A DNA stretch of 22,128 nucleotides from Paracoccaceae bacterium (GCA_030626365.1 DAOUPC010000005.1:1-22128); one strand, 5' to 3'; counted from the stretch's first letter, positions 7,508 through 14,887 are shown. A program made the numbers and translations. Notes: generated by a model from the letters alone, not told the origin.

Positions 7508-7853
7508 GGGTTTTACCCTTTTTCCCGTGGCTGCCCCGCCCGGTCAGGCCCGCCGGTTTCCCGGTGTGCCGGACGAACCACCCAGTGAACTCAACCAGTG
7601 AACTCACCCAGTGAACTCAAGGTGTCGATCCGTTGCCTGTGTTGATCGGATCTGATGCCCGAAATGTGTCTGATGAATACTGAGAAAGGGTTAACGCACC
7701 GTTCACAAATCCTGTGCGCCCCAATAATGGGACTACCCCAGCGCCAGCCACGGCTAACAATGCTGCGCCGCGGCGCTTTCGCCCTTGAACTTTCCGGCAA
7801 AAAATGCCCTTTCCTGCGCAACATTATGACTCTGTGATTTTTTGGAGATCCCT
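7508..7853. other. 346-bp divergent gap upstream of mcl2
   Basis: This should carry promoters for the small secreted protein (minus) and mcl2 (plus). Seen: a three-copy 13-bp tandem repeat at 7581-7619 and a perfect 12-bp palindrome GCGCCGCGGCGC at 7765-7776, whose meaning is unclear given its high GC content. TTGAAC at 7785-7790 resembles a -35 box but has no matching -10. No gene was recognised. Confidence 0.5.
7581..7619. repeat. 13-bp tandem repeat, three copies
   Basis: CCCAGTGAACTCA, ACCAGTGAACTCA and CCCAGTGAACTCA lie head to tail; the middle unit differs only in its first base. The array lies upstream of the secreted-protein gene, about 75 bases from its start and about 235 bases from mcl2. 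It could be slippage-prone or could space or bind a regulator; no evidence separates these. Confidence 0.85.
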
Positions 7854-8711
7854 ATGGCCCCCCGTACACACCCCTATCGTTCCGTTCTTTACATTCCCGG
7901 TTCAAAAGTCCGGGCGCTAGACAAGGCACGGACCTTGCCGGTGGATGCGATCATCTTTGATCTGGAAGATGCGGTAACGGCCGAAGAAAAGGAAAACGCA
8001 CGGGGGCTGTTGGCGGATACACTGGCCAAGGGGGGCTTTGGGCGGCGTTTCAGGATCGTGCGGATCAACGGGCTGGATACGGAATGGGGCCGGGATGATG
8101 CCAGGGCCGTGCGGGACATGGGGGTTGATGCCGTCCTTTTGCCCAAGGTGGGCAGCCCCGGAGATGTGGATGATTTGGCCGGGATCACCGGCGATCTGGA
8201 CATATGGGCGATGATGGAAACCCCACGCGGGATGCTGAACGCGGCAGCAATCGCCGCCCACCCCAGGGTAAAGGGGTTTGTCATGGGGACCAACGATCTG
8301 GCCAAGGAATTGCAAACACGGTTCCGGGCAGATCGCCAGCCATTGCTGACCTCACTGGGGCTGTGCCTGCTGGCGGCCAAGGCCGAAGGGCTGGTGATTG
8401 TCGATGGTGTTTACAATGCCTTCAAGGATCAGGCCGGTCTGGCCGTCGAATGCGCACAGGGGCGTGACATGGGCTTTGACGGCAAAACGCTGATCCATCC
8501 GGCGCAGGTGGACACGGCGAATGCGGCCTTTGCCCCGTCCGAGGCCGAAGTTGACCTGGCCCGCCGCCAGATCGCCGCCTTTGACGAGGTTGCGCGCCTG
8601 GGGCAGGGGGTTGCGGTGGTGGATGGCGGGATCGTCGAGAACCTGCATGTTGCAACTGCCCGCGAGATACTGGCAATGTCAGAAGCAATCGCCAACCTGA
8701 CAGCGGAGTAA
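7854..8711 (+). CDS. mcl2: (3S)-malyl-CoA thioesterase, CitE/HpcH family
   Basis: A 285-residue member of the CitE-like malyl-CoA lyase superfamily. Seen: RSVLYIPGSK (9-18), metal/substrate motifs FDLEDAV (35-41), RIN (70-72), LPKV (96-99), METPRG (121-126) and GTNDLAKELQ (145-154), then DGKTLIHPAQ near the C-terminus. In R. sphaeroides the short paralogue Mcl2 hydrolyses (3S)-malyl-CoA to malate and CoA, completing apparent malate synthase activity with Mcl1. Length and the shared operon with mch support Mcl2 rather than Mcl1 or citrate lyase beta. The chosen ATG has GGAG six bases upstream; an in-frame TTG 12 bases earlier overlaps that site and is less likely. First gene of a four-gene plus-strand unit. 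Confidence 0.88.
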   Translation: MAPRTHPYRSVLYIPGSKVRALDKARTLPVDAIIFDLEDAVTAEEKENARGLLADTLAKGGFGRRFRIVRINGLDTEWGRDDARAVRDMGVDAVLLPKVGSPGDVDDLAGITGDLDIWAMMETPRGMLNAAAIAAHPRVKGFVMGTNDLAKELQTRFRADRQPLLTSLGLCLLAAKAEGLVIVDGVYNAFKDQAGLAVECAQGRDMGFDGKTLIHPAQVDTANAAFAPSEAEVDLARRQIAAFDEVARLGQGVAVVDGGIVENLHVATAREILAMSEAIANLTAE

Positions 8712-8715
8712 CCTG

Positions 8716-9264
8716 ATGCCCCTTCTTATCCTTGGTCTGATCCTGTGGATCGCAGCACATTTCTTTAAGCGGGCCATGCCCGAGGCGCGGGCGCGTCTTG
8801 GCGAAAAGGGCAAGGGACTGATCGCCCTGATTATTGTTGCCAGCATCGTCCTGATGGTCGTCGGATATCGCGGCGCAGGCGAGATTTACGTATGGTCCCC
8901 GCCAGCATGGGGTGTTCATGCGACTGACCTTCTTATGGTGATTGCGGTGGTTCTGATGGGGTTGGGCAGCAGCAAAAGCCGCCTGCGCAGTATGGTGCGC
9001 CACCCGATGCTGGCCGGTATCTGTGTTTGGACCGCCGCCCACCTTCTGGTGAACGGTGATCTGGCGTCGATCGTGCTGTTTGGCGGTATGTTCCTTTGGG
9101 CCGTGGCCGAGGTTGTGGTGCTGAACCGGGTCGACCCGGATTGGGTGCGCCCCGCGCCGGGCACTTTGGTTGGCGACATCAGGCTGGCGATTATTTCCGC
9201 CGTCCTGTTCGCGCTGATTGCCGGGCTGCACTATTGGCTTGGGTATTCGGTATTTCCGGGGTGA
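8716..9264 (+). CDS. NnrU family integral membrane protein
   Basis: A 182-residue polytopic membrane protein. About six hydrophobic segments are seen (roughly 2-17, 34-52, 68-85, 98-112, 116-137 and 155-176), with conserved-looking RHPMLAG (95-101) and AHLLVNGD (108-115) loops. These match the NnrU family, named for a gene near nitric-oxide reductase genes in Rhodobacter. The RHP motif also recalls isoprenylcysteine methyltransferase-like proteins. The biochemical role is not established; no denitrification gene is present here. It starts 4 bases after the mcl2 stop with GGAG overlapping the mcl2 end, so it is co-transcribed with mcl2. Placement inside an ethylmalonyl-CoA pathway operon is unexplained. 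Confidence 0.8.
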   Translation: MPLLILGLILWIAAHFFKRAMPEARARLGEKGKGLIALIIVASIVLMVVGYRGAGEIYVWSPPAWGVHATDLLMVIAVVLMGLGSSKSRLRSMVRHPMLAGICVWTAAHLLVNGDLASIVLFGGMFLWAVAEVVVLNRVDPDWVRPAPGTLVGDIRLAIISAVLFALIAGLHYWLGYSVFPG

Positions 9265-9268
9265 TGGC

Positions 9269-9472
9269 ATGAAATTATACCGCTTTCTTAGTTCCGAGGA
9301 CACATCCGCATTTTGCCACAAGGTGACGGATGCGCTGAACAAGGGATGGGAGCTTTATGGCACCCCTACCCAAACCTTTTGTCAGGCCAGCGGTGTGATG
9401 CGCTGTGGTCAGGCGGTTATAAAAGAGGCGGACGGCACGTATTGCGCCGATACCAAACTGGGAGAGCAGTAA
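9269..9472 (+). CDS. Small DUF1737-like protein
   Basis: A 67-residue soluble protein opening MKLYRFLSSEDTSAFCHKVT and continuing ALNKGWELYGTPTQTF, which resembles the DUF1737 family of short proteins (N-terminal Y+ then GWEL.G.P). Three cysteines (residues 16, 38 and 46) and a fourth near the end (59) are present; pairing or metal binding is not established. I chose the ATG at 9269 because it directly follows the NnrU stop and aligns with the family opening; a longer frame would run into the NnrU gene. Its TAA stop abuts the mch ATG. Function is unknown; operon position suggests a link to CoA-ester metabolism, but that is guesswork. Confidence 0.75.
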   Translation: MKLYRFLSSEDTSAFCHKVTDALNKGWELYGTPTQTFCQASGVMRCGQAVIKEADGTYCADTKLGEQ

Positions 9473-10504
9473 ATGGCCAAAACCAACCCGGGTCGGTTTT
9501 TTGAGGACTATACGGTGGGCCAGGAAATCCGCCATGCGGTGCCGCGCACCGTGTCAGGGGGGGAACGCGCACTGTATCATGCGCTGTATCCGGCGCGTCA
9601 TGCGCTTTATTCTTCGGACGAATTCGCGCGATCCTGTGGGTTGGTATCGGCCCCCTTGGATGATCTGGCGGCATTCCACGTGGTGTTTGGCAAAACCGTG
9701 CCGGATATATCGCTGAATGCAGTGGCCAACCTTGGCTATGCCGAGGGGCGCTGGCTGCGGCCGGTATATGTGGGCGATACGTTGCGGTCGGTGTCGCAGG
9801 TGATCGGGGTGAAACAGAACTCGAACGGTAAGACCGGCGTTGTCTGGGTGCGTACGCGCGGGCTTAACCAGCGTGACGAGGTGGTGATTGAATACGTCCG
9901 TTGGGTCATGGTGCGCAAACGCGACCCCGGTGCGCCCGCACCCGAAACCGTTTTGCCCGATCTGGACAGGGCGATCAGTGCCGACAGGCTGGTCATTCCC
10001 GAGGGACTGAATTTTTCCAACTATGATTTTGATCTGGCCGGGGAACCACACCGCTGGGATGATTATGCCATCGGTGAACAGATTGATCACGTGGATGGTG
10101 TGACCATCGAAGAGGCCGAGCATATGCTGGCCACGCGCCTGTGGCAAAACACGGCCAAAGTGCATTTTGATACCTCGACAAGCAGGGATGGAACCCGCCT
10201 GATCTATGGCGGGCACGTGATTTCGATGGCCCGTGCGCTGTCGTTCAACGGTCTGGCCAATGCGCAGATGATTGTCGGCCTGAACGGGGGCGCACATGCC
10301 AACCCCTGCCGGTCGGGCACAACGATACGGGCATGGTCCGAAGTTCTGGACAAGGCGGACACACCCGCGCCGGGTGTTGGGGCAATCCGGTTGCGGTTGG
10401 TGGCCACCAGTGGCGGCGCGCCGTTCTGCCTGAAGGGTGAGGATGGCAAATACCGGCCCGAGGTTCTGCTGGACCTGGATTACTGGGCCCTGATGCCGCA
10501 GTAG
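9473..10504 (+). CDS. mch: Mesaconyl-CoA hydratase (beta-methylmalyl-CoA dehydratase)
   Basis: A 343-residue protein made of two MaoC-like hot-dog domains. The first half opens GRFFEDYTVGQEIRHAVPRT and the second (from about 190) contains HRWDDYAIGEQIDHVDGVTI and TSTSRDGTRLIYGGHVISMA. The enzyme interconverts mesaconyl-CoA and beta-methylmalyl-CoA in the ethylmalonyl-CoA pathway, just before the step that yields glyoxylate and propionyl-CoA. Length equals what I recall for the Rhodobacter enzyme, and the neighbours mcl2 and ecm are in the same pathway. The ATG follows the stop of the previous gene with no gap; GGGAGAG provides the ribosome site. It is the last gene of the mcl2 unit, followed by a GC hairpin. 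Alternative: a generic MaoC dehydratase, less likely given context. Confidence 0.9.
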   Translation: MAKTNPGRFFEDYTVGQEIRHAVPRTVSGGERALYHALYPARHALYSSDEFARSCGLVSAPLDDLAAFHVVFGKTVPDISLNAVANLGYAEGRWLRPVYVGDTLRSVSQVIGVKQNSNGKTGVVWVRTRGLNQRDEVVIEYVRWVMVRKRDPGAPAPETVLPDLDRAISADRLVIPEGLNFSNYDFDLAGEPHRWDDYAIGEQIDHVDGVTIEEAEHMLATRLWQNTAKVHFDTSTSRDGTRLIYGGHVISMARALSFNGLANAQMIVGLNGGAHANPCRSGTTIRAWSEVLDKADTPAPGVGAIRLRLVATSGGAPFCLKGEDGKYRPEVLLDLDYWALMPQ

Positions 10505-10549
10505 GTGCCACAAGAAAGGCTGCTCTGAATATCCTGCGTGGTTTGAAAG

Positions 10550-10582
10550 ATGCCACCCCCCGAGCGGGTAGGGGGGCGGCAT
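10550..10582 (+). terminator. Possible terminator of the mcl2-mch unit
   Basis: ATGCCACCCCCC pairs with GGGGGGCGGCAT at 11 of 12 positions around a 9-base loop, 45 bases past the mch stop. The tail (TCCTGAAAACGGGAATTTT) is not a clean T-run, so termination strength is uncertain. It sits just before the sdh operator pair, a sensible place to insulate the operons. Confidence 0.55.
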
Positions 10583-10600
10583 TCCTGAAAACGGGAATTT

Positions 10601-10631
10601 TGTGATCACGCAAAACAAAACTGTGATCACA
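10601..10631. promoter_or_regulatory. Paired TGTGATCACA operator upstream of sdhCDAB
   Basis: TGTGATCACG (10601-10610) and TGTGATCACA (10622-10631), centres exactly 21 bp apart, with an A-rich spacer and a T-run before the first. The pair matches the suc operon pair in sequence (one base different) and in spacing. It ends 114 bases before the sdhC start, against 110 for sucC. This conservation of arrangement at two unlinked promoters in one pathway is strong evidence for a real binding site. The binder is inferred (AkgR-like GntR regulator is the first candidate). Confidence 0.75.
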
Positions 10632-10745
10632 TATCTGCAACAATCTTGCCTGCCGCGCCAAAATACCGCGGATTTTCTTTCTACACTGCGTGACAGGCGC
10701 TGAAAAACCGCTAAAAACAGGCTTAGAAACTAGGAAGGAGCCACC

Positions 10746-11132
10746 ATGGCCGATGTCAATCCGGGCGAACGCCCGCTTTCGCCTCATCTGACGATCTATC
10801 GACCGCAGTTGACCTCGATTTCGTCTATCCTGAACCGCCTCACGGGGATTTCCCTTTTGCTGGCCGCGTTTGCGATTGTGTGGTGGCTGATGGCCGCTGC
10901 GACGTCCCCCGAGGCCTATGCGCTGGCCAATGGGGTGATCACCTCGATGCTTGGTGATCTGGTGATGGCGCTGTCGCTATGGGCGGTTTGGTATCATTAT
11001 CTGGGCGGCTTGCGGCATCTGTATTTCGATGCCGGCAAGGGGCTTGAGGTTGGAACGGCCGAAAAACTGGGTTGGGCGGTGATCGTCGGATCAGTTGCGC
11101 TGACCGTGTTGACGTTGATTGTTATCGGATAA
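10746..11132 (+). CDS. sdhC: Succinate dehydrogenase cytochrome b556 subunit
   Basis: A 128-residue membrane anchor of complex II. Seen: RPLSPHLTIYRPQLTSISSI at 9-28, the family signature before the first membrane helix, then SILNRLTGI, three hydrophobic helices (about 31-50, 62-84 and 109-127), and the haem region WYHYLGGLRHL, where His84 corresponds to the axial haem ligand known in E. coli SdhC. The protein anchors SdhAB in the cytoplasmic membrane and contributes to ubiquinone and haem b binding. The AAGGAG site lies five bases before the ATG. It is the first gene of the sdh operon; 13 bases separate it from sdhD. Confidence 0.96.
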   Translation: MADVNPGERPLSPHLTIYRPQLTSISSILNRLTGISLLLAAFAIVWWLMAAATSPEAYALANGVITSMLGDLVMALSLWAVWYHYLGGLRHLYFDAGKGLEVGTAEKLGWAVIVGSVALTVLTLIVIG

Positions 11133-11145
11133 AAAGGAGCGAGCC

Positions 11146-11517
11146 ATGCGATATCTGACAGAGCGCAAACGTGCCGAAGGGCGCGGTGCCGCACATTCCG
11201 GGGTCGGGCACCACTGGTACATGCAGATCAGTGCCTTTGGTCTGGCTTTGATTATTCCGACATTCCTGTTCGTCTTTGGCGCGGCGCTGGGTGGCGATCA
11301 TGCCAATGCGCTGGCGGTGTTCAGCCGCCCCATTCCGGCGATTGTGACTGCTTTGGTGCTGGTCGTGGGGATGCAGCATTTTCGCAAGGGAATGCAGACG
11401 GTGCTTGAGGATTATACCAAGAAATCAACCCGCAAGGCGCTGATTATGATCATCACCACGCTAAGCTATGGGCTGACCGCGACCGGGCTGTTTGCCCTGG
11501 CGAAAATCGCGCTTTGA
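11146..11517 (+). CDS. sdhD: Succinate dehydrogenase hydrophobic membrane anchor subunit
   Basis: A 123-residue second membrane anchor of complex II. Seen: a basic N-terminus MRYLTERKRAEGRGAAHSGV, then GHHWYMQ preceding the first of three hydrophobic helices (about 28-49, 63-76 and 98-119), and MQHFRKGMQTVLEDY, typical of alphaproteobacterial SdhD. His77 in MQHFRKGM is the likely second haem ligand by position; this is inferred. The ATG at 11146 is preferred over an in-frame upstream codon because AAAAAGGAG lies directly ahead of it. It follows sdhC by 13 bases and is followed by sdhA after 12 bases. Confidence 0.95.
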   Translation: MRYLTERKRAEGRGAAHSGVGHHWYMQISAFGLALIIPTFLFVFGAALGGDHANALAVFSRPIPAIVTALVLVVGMQHFRKGMQTVLEDYTKKSTRKALIMIITTLSYGLTATGLFALAKIAL

Positions 11518-11529
11518 GGAACTGACATT

Positions 11530-13335
11530 ATGGCTGCTTACGAATACGAGACACATGAATATGACGTGGTAGTGGTTGGTGCCGGTGGCGCAGGCCTGCG
11601 GGCCACGCTGGGTATGGCCGAACAGGGGTTGCGCACCGCGTGCGTGACCAAGGTGTTCCCGACCCGCTCGCACACGGTTGCCGCACAGGGTGGCATTGCC
11701 GCGTCCCTGTCGAACATGGGCCCCGATCACTGGCAGTGGCATATGTATGACACGGTCAAGGGCAGTGATTGGCTGGGCGATACCGACGCGATGGAATATC
11801 TGGCGCGCGAGGCCCCCAAGGCGGTTTATGAACTGGAACATTACGGTGTTCCGTTTTCGCGCACGGAAGAGGGCAAGATTTATCAGCGCCCGTTTGGTGG
11901 CCACACCACCGAATTCGGCGAAGGCCCGGCGGTACAGCGCACCTGCGCCGCCGCCGACCGGACCGGCCACGCCATTTTGCATACGCTGTATGGTCAAAGC
12001 CTTAAGCATAACGCCGAGTTCTATATCGAATATTTTGCCATCGACCTGATCATGTCTGACGATGGCGTATGTCAGGGTGTTGTCTGCTGGAAGCTGGACG
12101 ATGGCACCATGCATGTGTTCAACGCCAAGATGGTGGTTCTGGCCACCGGCGGCTATGGCCGGGCCTTTTTCAGCGCCACATCGGCACATACCTGTACCGG
12201 CGATGGTGGTGGCATGGTTGCCCGTGCCGGCCTGCCTTTGCAGGACATGGAGTTTATTCAGTTCCACCCGACCGGCATTTACGGTGCCGGCTGCCTGATC
12301 ACCGAAGGTGCGCGCGGCGAGGGTGGTTATCTGACCAACTCTGAAGGCGAACGGTTCATGGAGCGTTATGCGCCCCAGTACAAGGACCTGGCCCCGCGCG
12401 ATTACGTGTCGCGTTCCATGACCATGGAAATCCGCGAAGGCCGGGGCGTGGGCGCGGATGGCGACCATATCCACCTTAACCTGTCCCACCTGCCACCCGA
12501 AGCACTGGCCGAACGACTGCCGGGAATTTCCGAAAGCGCCAAGATTTTTGCCGGGGTGGATGTGACCAAGGAACCGATCCCGGTTCTGCCAACCGTGCAT
12601 TACAACATGGGCGGCATTCCGACCAATTACTGGGGCGAGGCCCTGAACCCGACCAAGGAAGACCCCACCGCCGTGGTGCCCGGCCTTATGGCCGTGGGCG
12701 AGGCAGGCTGTGCCTCGGTGCATGGTGCCAACCGGCTTGGGTCCAATTCACTTATCGATCTGGTGGTGTTTGGTCGCGCGGCGGCCATTCGTGCCGGCAA
12801 GGTGGTGGATGGCGATGCGCCGGCCGCGATGCTGAATCAGGCCAGTGTGGATGCGGCGTTTGACCGGTTTGACGGGTTGCGCAATGCCAAGGGCGGCGTG
12901 CCGACGGCTGAATTACGTCTGGAAATGCAGAAAACCATGCAGGCAGATGCGGCCGTATTCCGCACCGCCAAGACCATGGCCGAGGGCGTGGAAAAGATGG
13001 ATGTAATTGCCACCAAAATGAATGATCTGCATGTTACCGACCGGTCGCTGGTGTGGAACAGCGATCTGATGGAAACGCTGGAACTGACCAACCTGATGCC
13101 AAGTGCGCTGGCCACCATCACCGGTGCTGCTGCGCGCGAAGAAAGCCGTGGCGCGCACGCACACGAGGATTTCCCGAAACGCGATGACAAGAAATGGCGT
13201 GTCCACACCATAGCGCGGGTTGATGGCAACAAGGTCGATCTTAGCTATCGCCCGGTTGTGACCAAGACCCTGACAACCGAGGCCGAGGGTGGAATCAGCC
13301 TGAAAAAGATCGCCCCCAAGGCCCGCACGTTTTAG
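11530..13335 (+). CDS. sdhA: Succinate dehydrogenase flavoprotein subunit
   Basis: A 601-residue FAD subunit that oxidises succinate to fumarate. Seen: dinucleotide-binding GAGGAGLRA (18-26), SHTVAAQGGIAA with His48 as the covalent FAD attachment residue, RPFGGHTTEFGEG, HPTGIYGAGCLITEGARGEGG with His246, and PRDYVSRSM with Arg290 as the proton-shuttle arginine by analogy with E. coli Arg286. HYNMGGIPT and GANRLGSNSL complete the active site and FAD domain. Length is normal. GAGGAAC overlapping the sdhD stop sets the start. Instead of sdhB, two unrelated genes follow before the iron-sulfur subunit. Confidence 0.98.
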   Translation: MAAYEYETHEYDVVVVGAGGAGLRATLGMAEQGLRTACVTKVFPTRSHTVAAQGGIAASLSNMGPDHWQWHMYDTVKGSDWLGDTDAMEYLAREAPKAVYELEHYGVPFSRTEEGKIYQRPFGGHTTEFGEGPAVQRTCAAADRTGHAILHTLYGQSLKHNAEFYIEYFAIDLIMSDDGVCQGVVCWKLDDGTMHVFNAKMVVLATGGYGRAFFSATSAHTCTGDGGGMVARAGLPLQDMEFIQFHPTGIYGAGCLITEGARGEGGYLTNSEGERFMERYAPQYKDLAPRDYVSRSMTMEIREGRGVGADGDHIHLNLSHLPPEALAERLPGISESAKIFAGVDVTKEPIPVLPTVHYNMGGIPTNYWGEALNPTKEDPTAVVPGLMAVGEAGCASVHGANRLGSNSLIDLVVFGRAAAIRAGKVVDGDAPAAMLNQASVDAAFDRFDGLRNAKGGVPTAELRLEMQKTMQADAAVFRTAKTMAEGVEKMDVIATKMNDLHVTDRSLVWNSDLMETLELTNLMPSALATITGAAAREESRGAHAHEDFPKRDDKKWRVHTIARVDGNKVDLSYRPVVTKTLTTEAEGGISLKKIAPKARTF

Positions 13336-13346
13336 GCTGTCGGGTT

Positions 13347-14180
13347 GTGACAACGGATCGGGATAAAACTGTGGCACGGCGCCTGACCATCCATTGCGGT
13401 GTTCAGAAAACGGCGTCGACGTCGCTGCACCATTTCATCCGGCGCAATCAGCGCCTGTTGCAGCCGTTTCTGGATGTCCTGACCCCGGTCAAAGGCAGCC
13501 AGACACGGGCGATGGGGCGGGCCGCCATGCAGTTCAGCCTTGATCCGTCACCAAAGCGCAAACAGAACCTGATCAACCTGATCACCGGGGTGCGCGACCA
13601 ATTGGTGGGCGGTGTCACGCCGGTGCTGATCAGTCACGAAAACCTGCCGGGCGCGATGCTGGGTAAGGGCGGTGTGACGACGCTTTATCCCCGGCTTGAG
13701 GAAATCATTGACCTTCTGAACACATATTTCGCGCCTTTTGTGCCCGATTATGTGTTTTGTACCCGCCAGATGCCATCCTGGAAGAACAGCGTCTATAATC
13801 AGGCGGTGAAAACGGATCACTATCCGCATTCGCGTTCGGTGTTTGATGCCGACACACAGAATTGCGGAACATGGGATGATCTGGCGCACCGGATGCAGGC
13901 GCTGGTCGGTGCCCCGCGCGCCCGGTTTTTCCGGATCGAGGACGAAACAGACCCACACAGGCCGGGCCTGCAAATATTGCGCCACGCCGGTCTGGATGAT
14001 GACGTGATTGCCACGCTTACCGCGATGGACCGGCACAGCAACCCCAGCCTGAACGCCGGTGCGCTGGAGTTTCAGCGGCTGGTAAACACCCTGAAACTTG
14101 AGAAAAGCGCGCGCAGGAAAGTTTCTGAACTGGTGCGCGTGAACCAGCCACTTTTTGCATCGGGGGCGCAAACCGTATGA
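13347..14180 (+). CDS. Sulfotransferase-like P-loop protein inside the sdh operon
   Basis: A protein of up to 277 residues resembling sulfotransferases. Seen: LTIHCGVQKTASTSLHHFIR near the N-terminus, with GVQKTASTSL (18-27) matching the 5'-phosphosulfate-binding loop G..KTGTTSL and Lys21 as the expected catalytic lysine. VPDYVFCTRQMPSWKNSVYN (around 133-152) resembles the 3'-phosphate region, R then S. These suggest PAPS-dependent transfer to an unknown acceptor; no signal peptide or membrane segment is seen. The GTG start is 11 bases after the sdhA stop with a poor ribosome site; a GTG at 13371 preceded by GGGAT is an alternative. Its stop overlaps the next gene by four bases (ATGA). It could be a degenerate family member without activity. 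Confidence 0.7.
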   Translation: MTTDRDKTVARRLTIHCGVQKTASTSLHHFIRRNQRLLQPFLDVLTPVKGSQTRAMGRAAMQFSLDPSPKRKQNLINLITGVRDQLVGGVTPVLISHENLPGAMLGKGGVTTLYPRLEEIIDLLNTYFAPFVPDYVFCTRQMPSWKNSVYNQAVKTDHYPHSRSVFDADTQNCGTWDDLAHRMQALVGAPRARFFRIEDETDPHRPGLQILRHAGLDDDVIATLTAMDRHSNPSLNAGALEFQRLVNTLKLEKSARRKVSELVRVNQPLFASGAQTV

Positions 14181-14887
14181 GCGCGGCCGCGAAAATCAAC
14201 ATCAAACGCATTCTGCAACAGCGCGCGCAGGTGGCCGTTCCGAACAAGGACAGGCACCAGTATTTGCAGTCCTTTGGGTTCACACCTGATGTGGTGGTGG
14301 ATGTTGGCGTGCATTCCGGCACGCCCCAGTTGTACCGGGCCTTTGATACGACAAAATTCGTCCTGATTGACCCGCGTGCCGAATCCGAGGCCGAAATGGT
14401 CGCGCGGCAGGCCCCACAGGATTACGACTTTCACGCGGTTGCGGTTGGTGCTGAAACGGGCCAGCTGGACCTGCACATTCCGATCATGAAAAAGGGCAGG
14501 AACGCCGCGATGGCGGGATTTCGCAAAGTGACCGGACCGATGGGGCGCAATATCGTCGAATACGAGACGCGCAGCGTACCGATTGTGCCGCTTGATCAGA
14601 TCATGGCGGATTACCCCGGTCGCGTGGGGCTGAAAATTGACACCGAAGGGTACGAACTCGAGGTGCTTCAGGGGGCGGGCGAAACATTGCGCCGTGCCGA
14701 ATTCGTGATTGTCGAACTGTCTGTCACCAAGCGGTTCGATGGCGTTGCCCCGCCCAGCCACACGATTGACGAACTTGCCAAGGCCGGGCTTGAGTTGCGC
14801 GATATGCTGCGTATTACCGGTGACGGAAAAGGCGGCCCGCAGCCGCGCCTTTTCGACGCCCTGTTTACACGGTGGGATGCGCTATGA
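14177..14887 (+). CDS. FkbM family methyltransferase inside the sdh operon
   Basis: A 236-residue SAM-dependent methyltransferase of the FkbM type. Seen: the SAM-binding start DVGVHSGTPQLYRAF (42-56; usual form DVGA..G), acidic loop VLIDPRAESE (62-71), and the signature LKIDTEGYELEVLQGA (152-167), with Asp155 and Glu157 as in the family's D.EG.E. FkbM enzymes O-methylate sugars, polyketides or other small molecules; the acceptor is unknown. It overlaps the sulfotransferase-like gene by ATGA, so the two are translationally coupled and probably act together. sdhB follows after 91 bp. Neither gene has a known role in complex II. Confidence 0.88.
   Translation: MSAAAKINIKRILQQRAQVAVPNKDRHQYLQSFGFTPDVVVDVGVHSGTPQLYRAFDTTKFVLIDPRAESEAEMVARQAPQDYDFHAVAVGAETGQLDLHIPIMKKGRNAAMAGFRKVTGPMGRNIVEYETRSVPIVPLDQIMADYPGRVGLKIDTEGYELEVLQGAGETLRRAEFVIVELSVTKRFDGVAPPSHTIDELAKAGLELRDMLRITGDGKGGPQPRLFDALFTRWDAL

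Larger units (their letters stand above)
10505..10745. other. Intergenic region between mch and sdhC
   Basis: A 241-bp gap that closes the mcl2-mch unit and carries the sdh promoter region. It holds a GC hairpin at 10550-10582, the paired TGTGATCACA sites, and a leader ending in AGGAAGGAG before sdhC. Candidate promoter boxes between the operator and sdhC are too weak to call. No gene was recognised. Confidence 0.6.

Noticed and set aside
7765..7776. GCGCCGCGGCGC palindrome upstream of mcl2 as a regulator site
   Set aside because: It is made only of G and C in a GC-rich genome and has no second copy or promoter context.
8422..9342. A 306-codon minus-strand open frame across mcl2, the NnrU-like gene and DUF1737
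   Set aside because: Its translation is low-complexity, rich in Pro, His and Gln, and it overlaps three well-supported genes antisense.
9554..10630. A 358-codon minus-strand open frame opposite mch
   Set aside because: Antisense to a recognisable enzyme, no family similarity, and its start lies inside the sdh operator region.
10933..10942. GGTGATCACC inside sdhC as a third operator
   Set aside because: It shares only the GTGATCAC core, lies in coding sequence and has no partner 21 bp away.
11461..12723. A 420-codon minus-strand open frame opposite sdhA
   Set aside because: It is a shadow of high-GC sdhA codons; composition is rich in His, Gly and Arg and no domain is visible.
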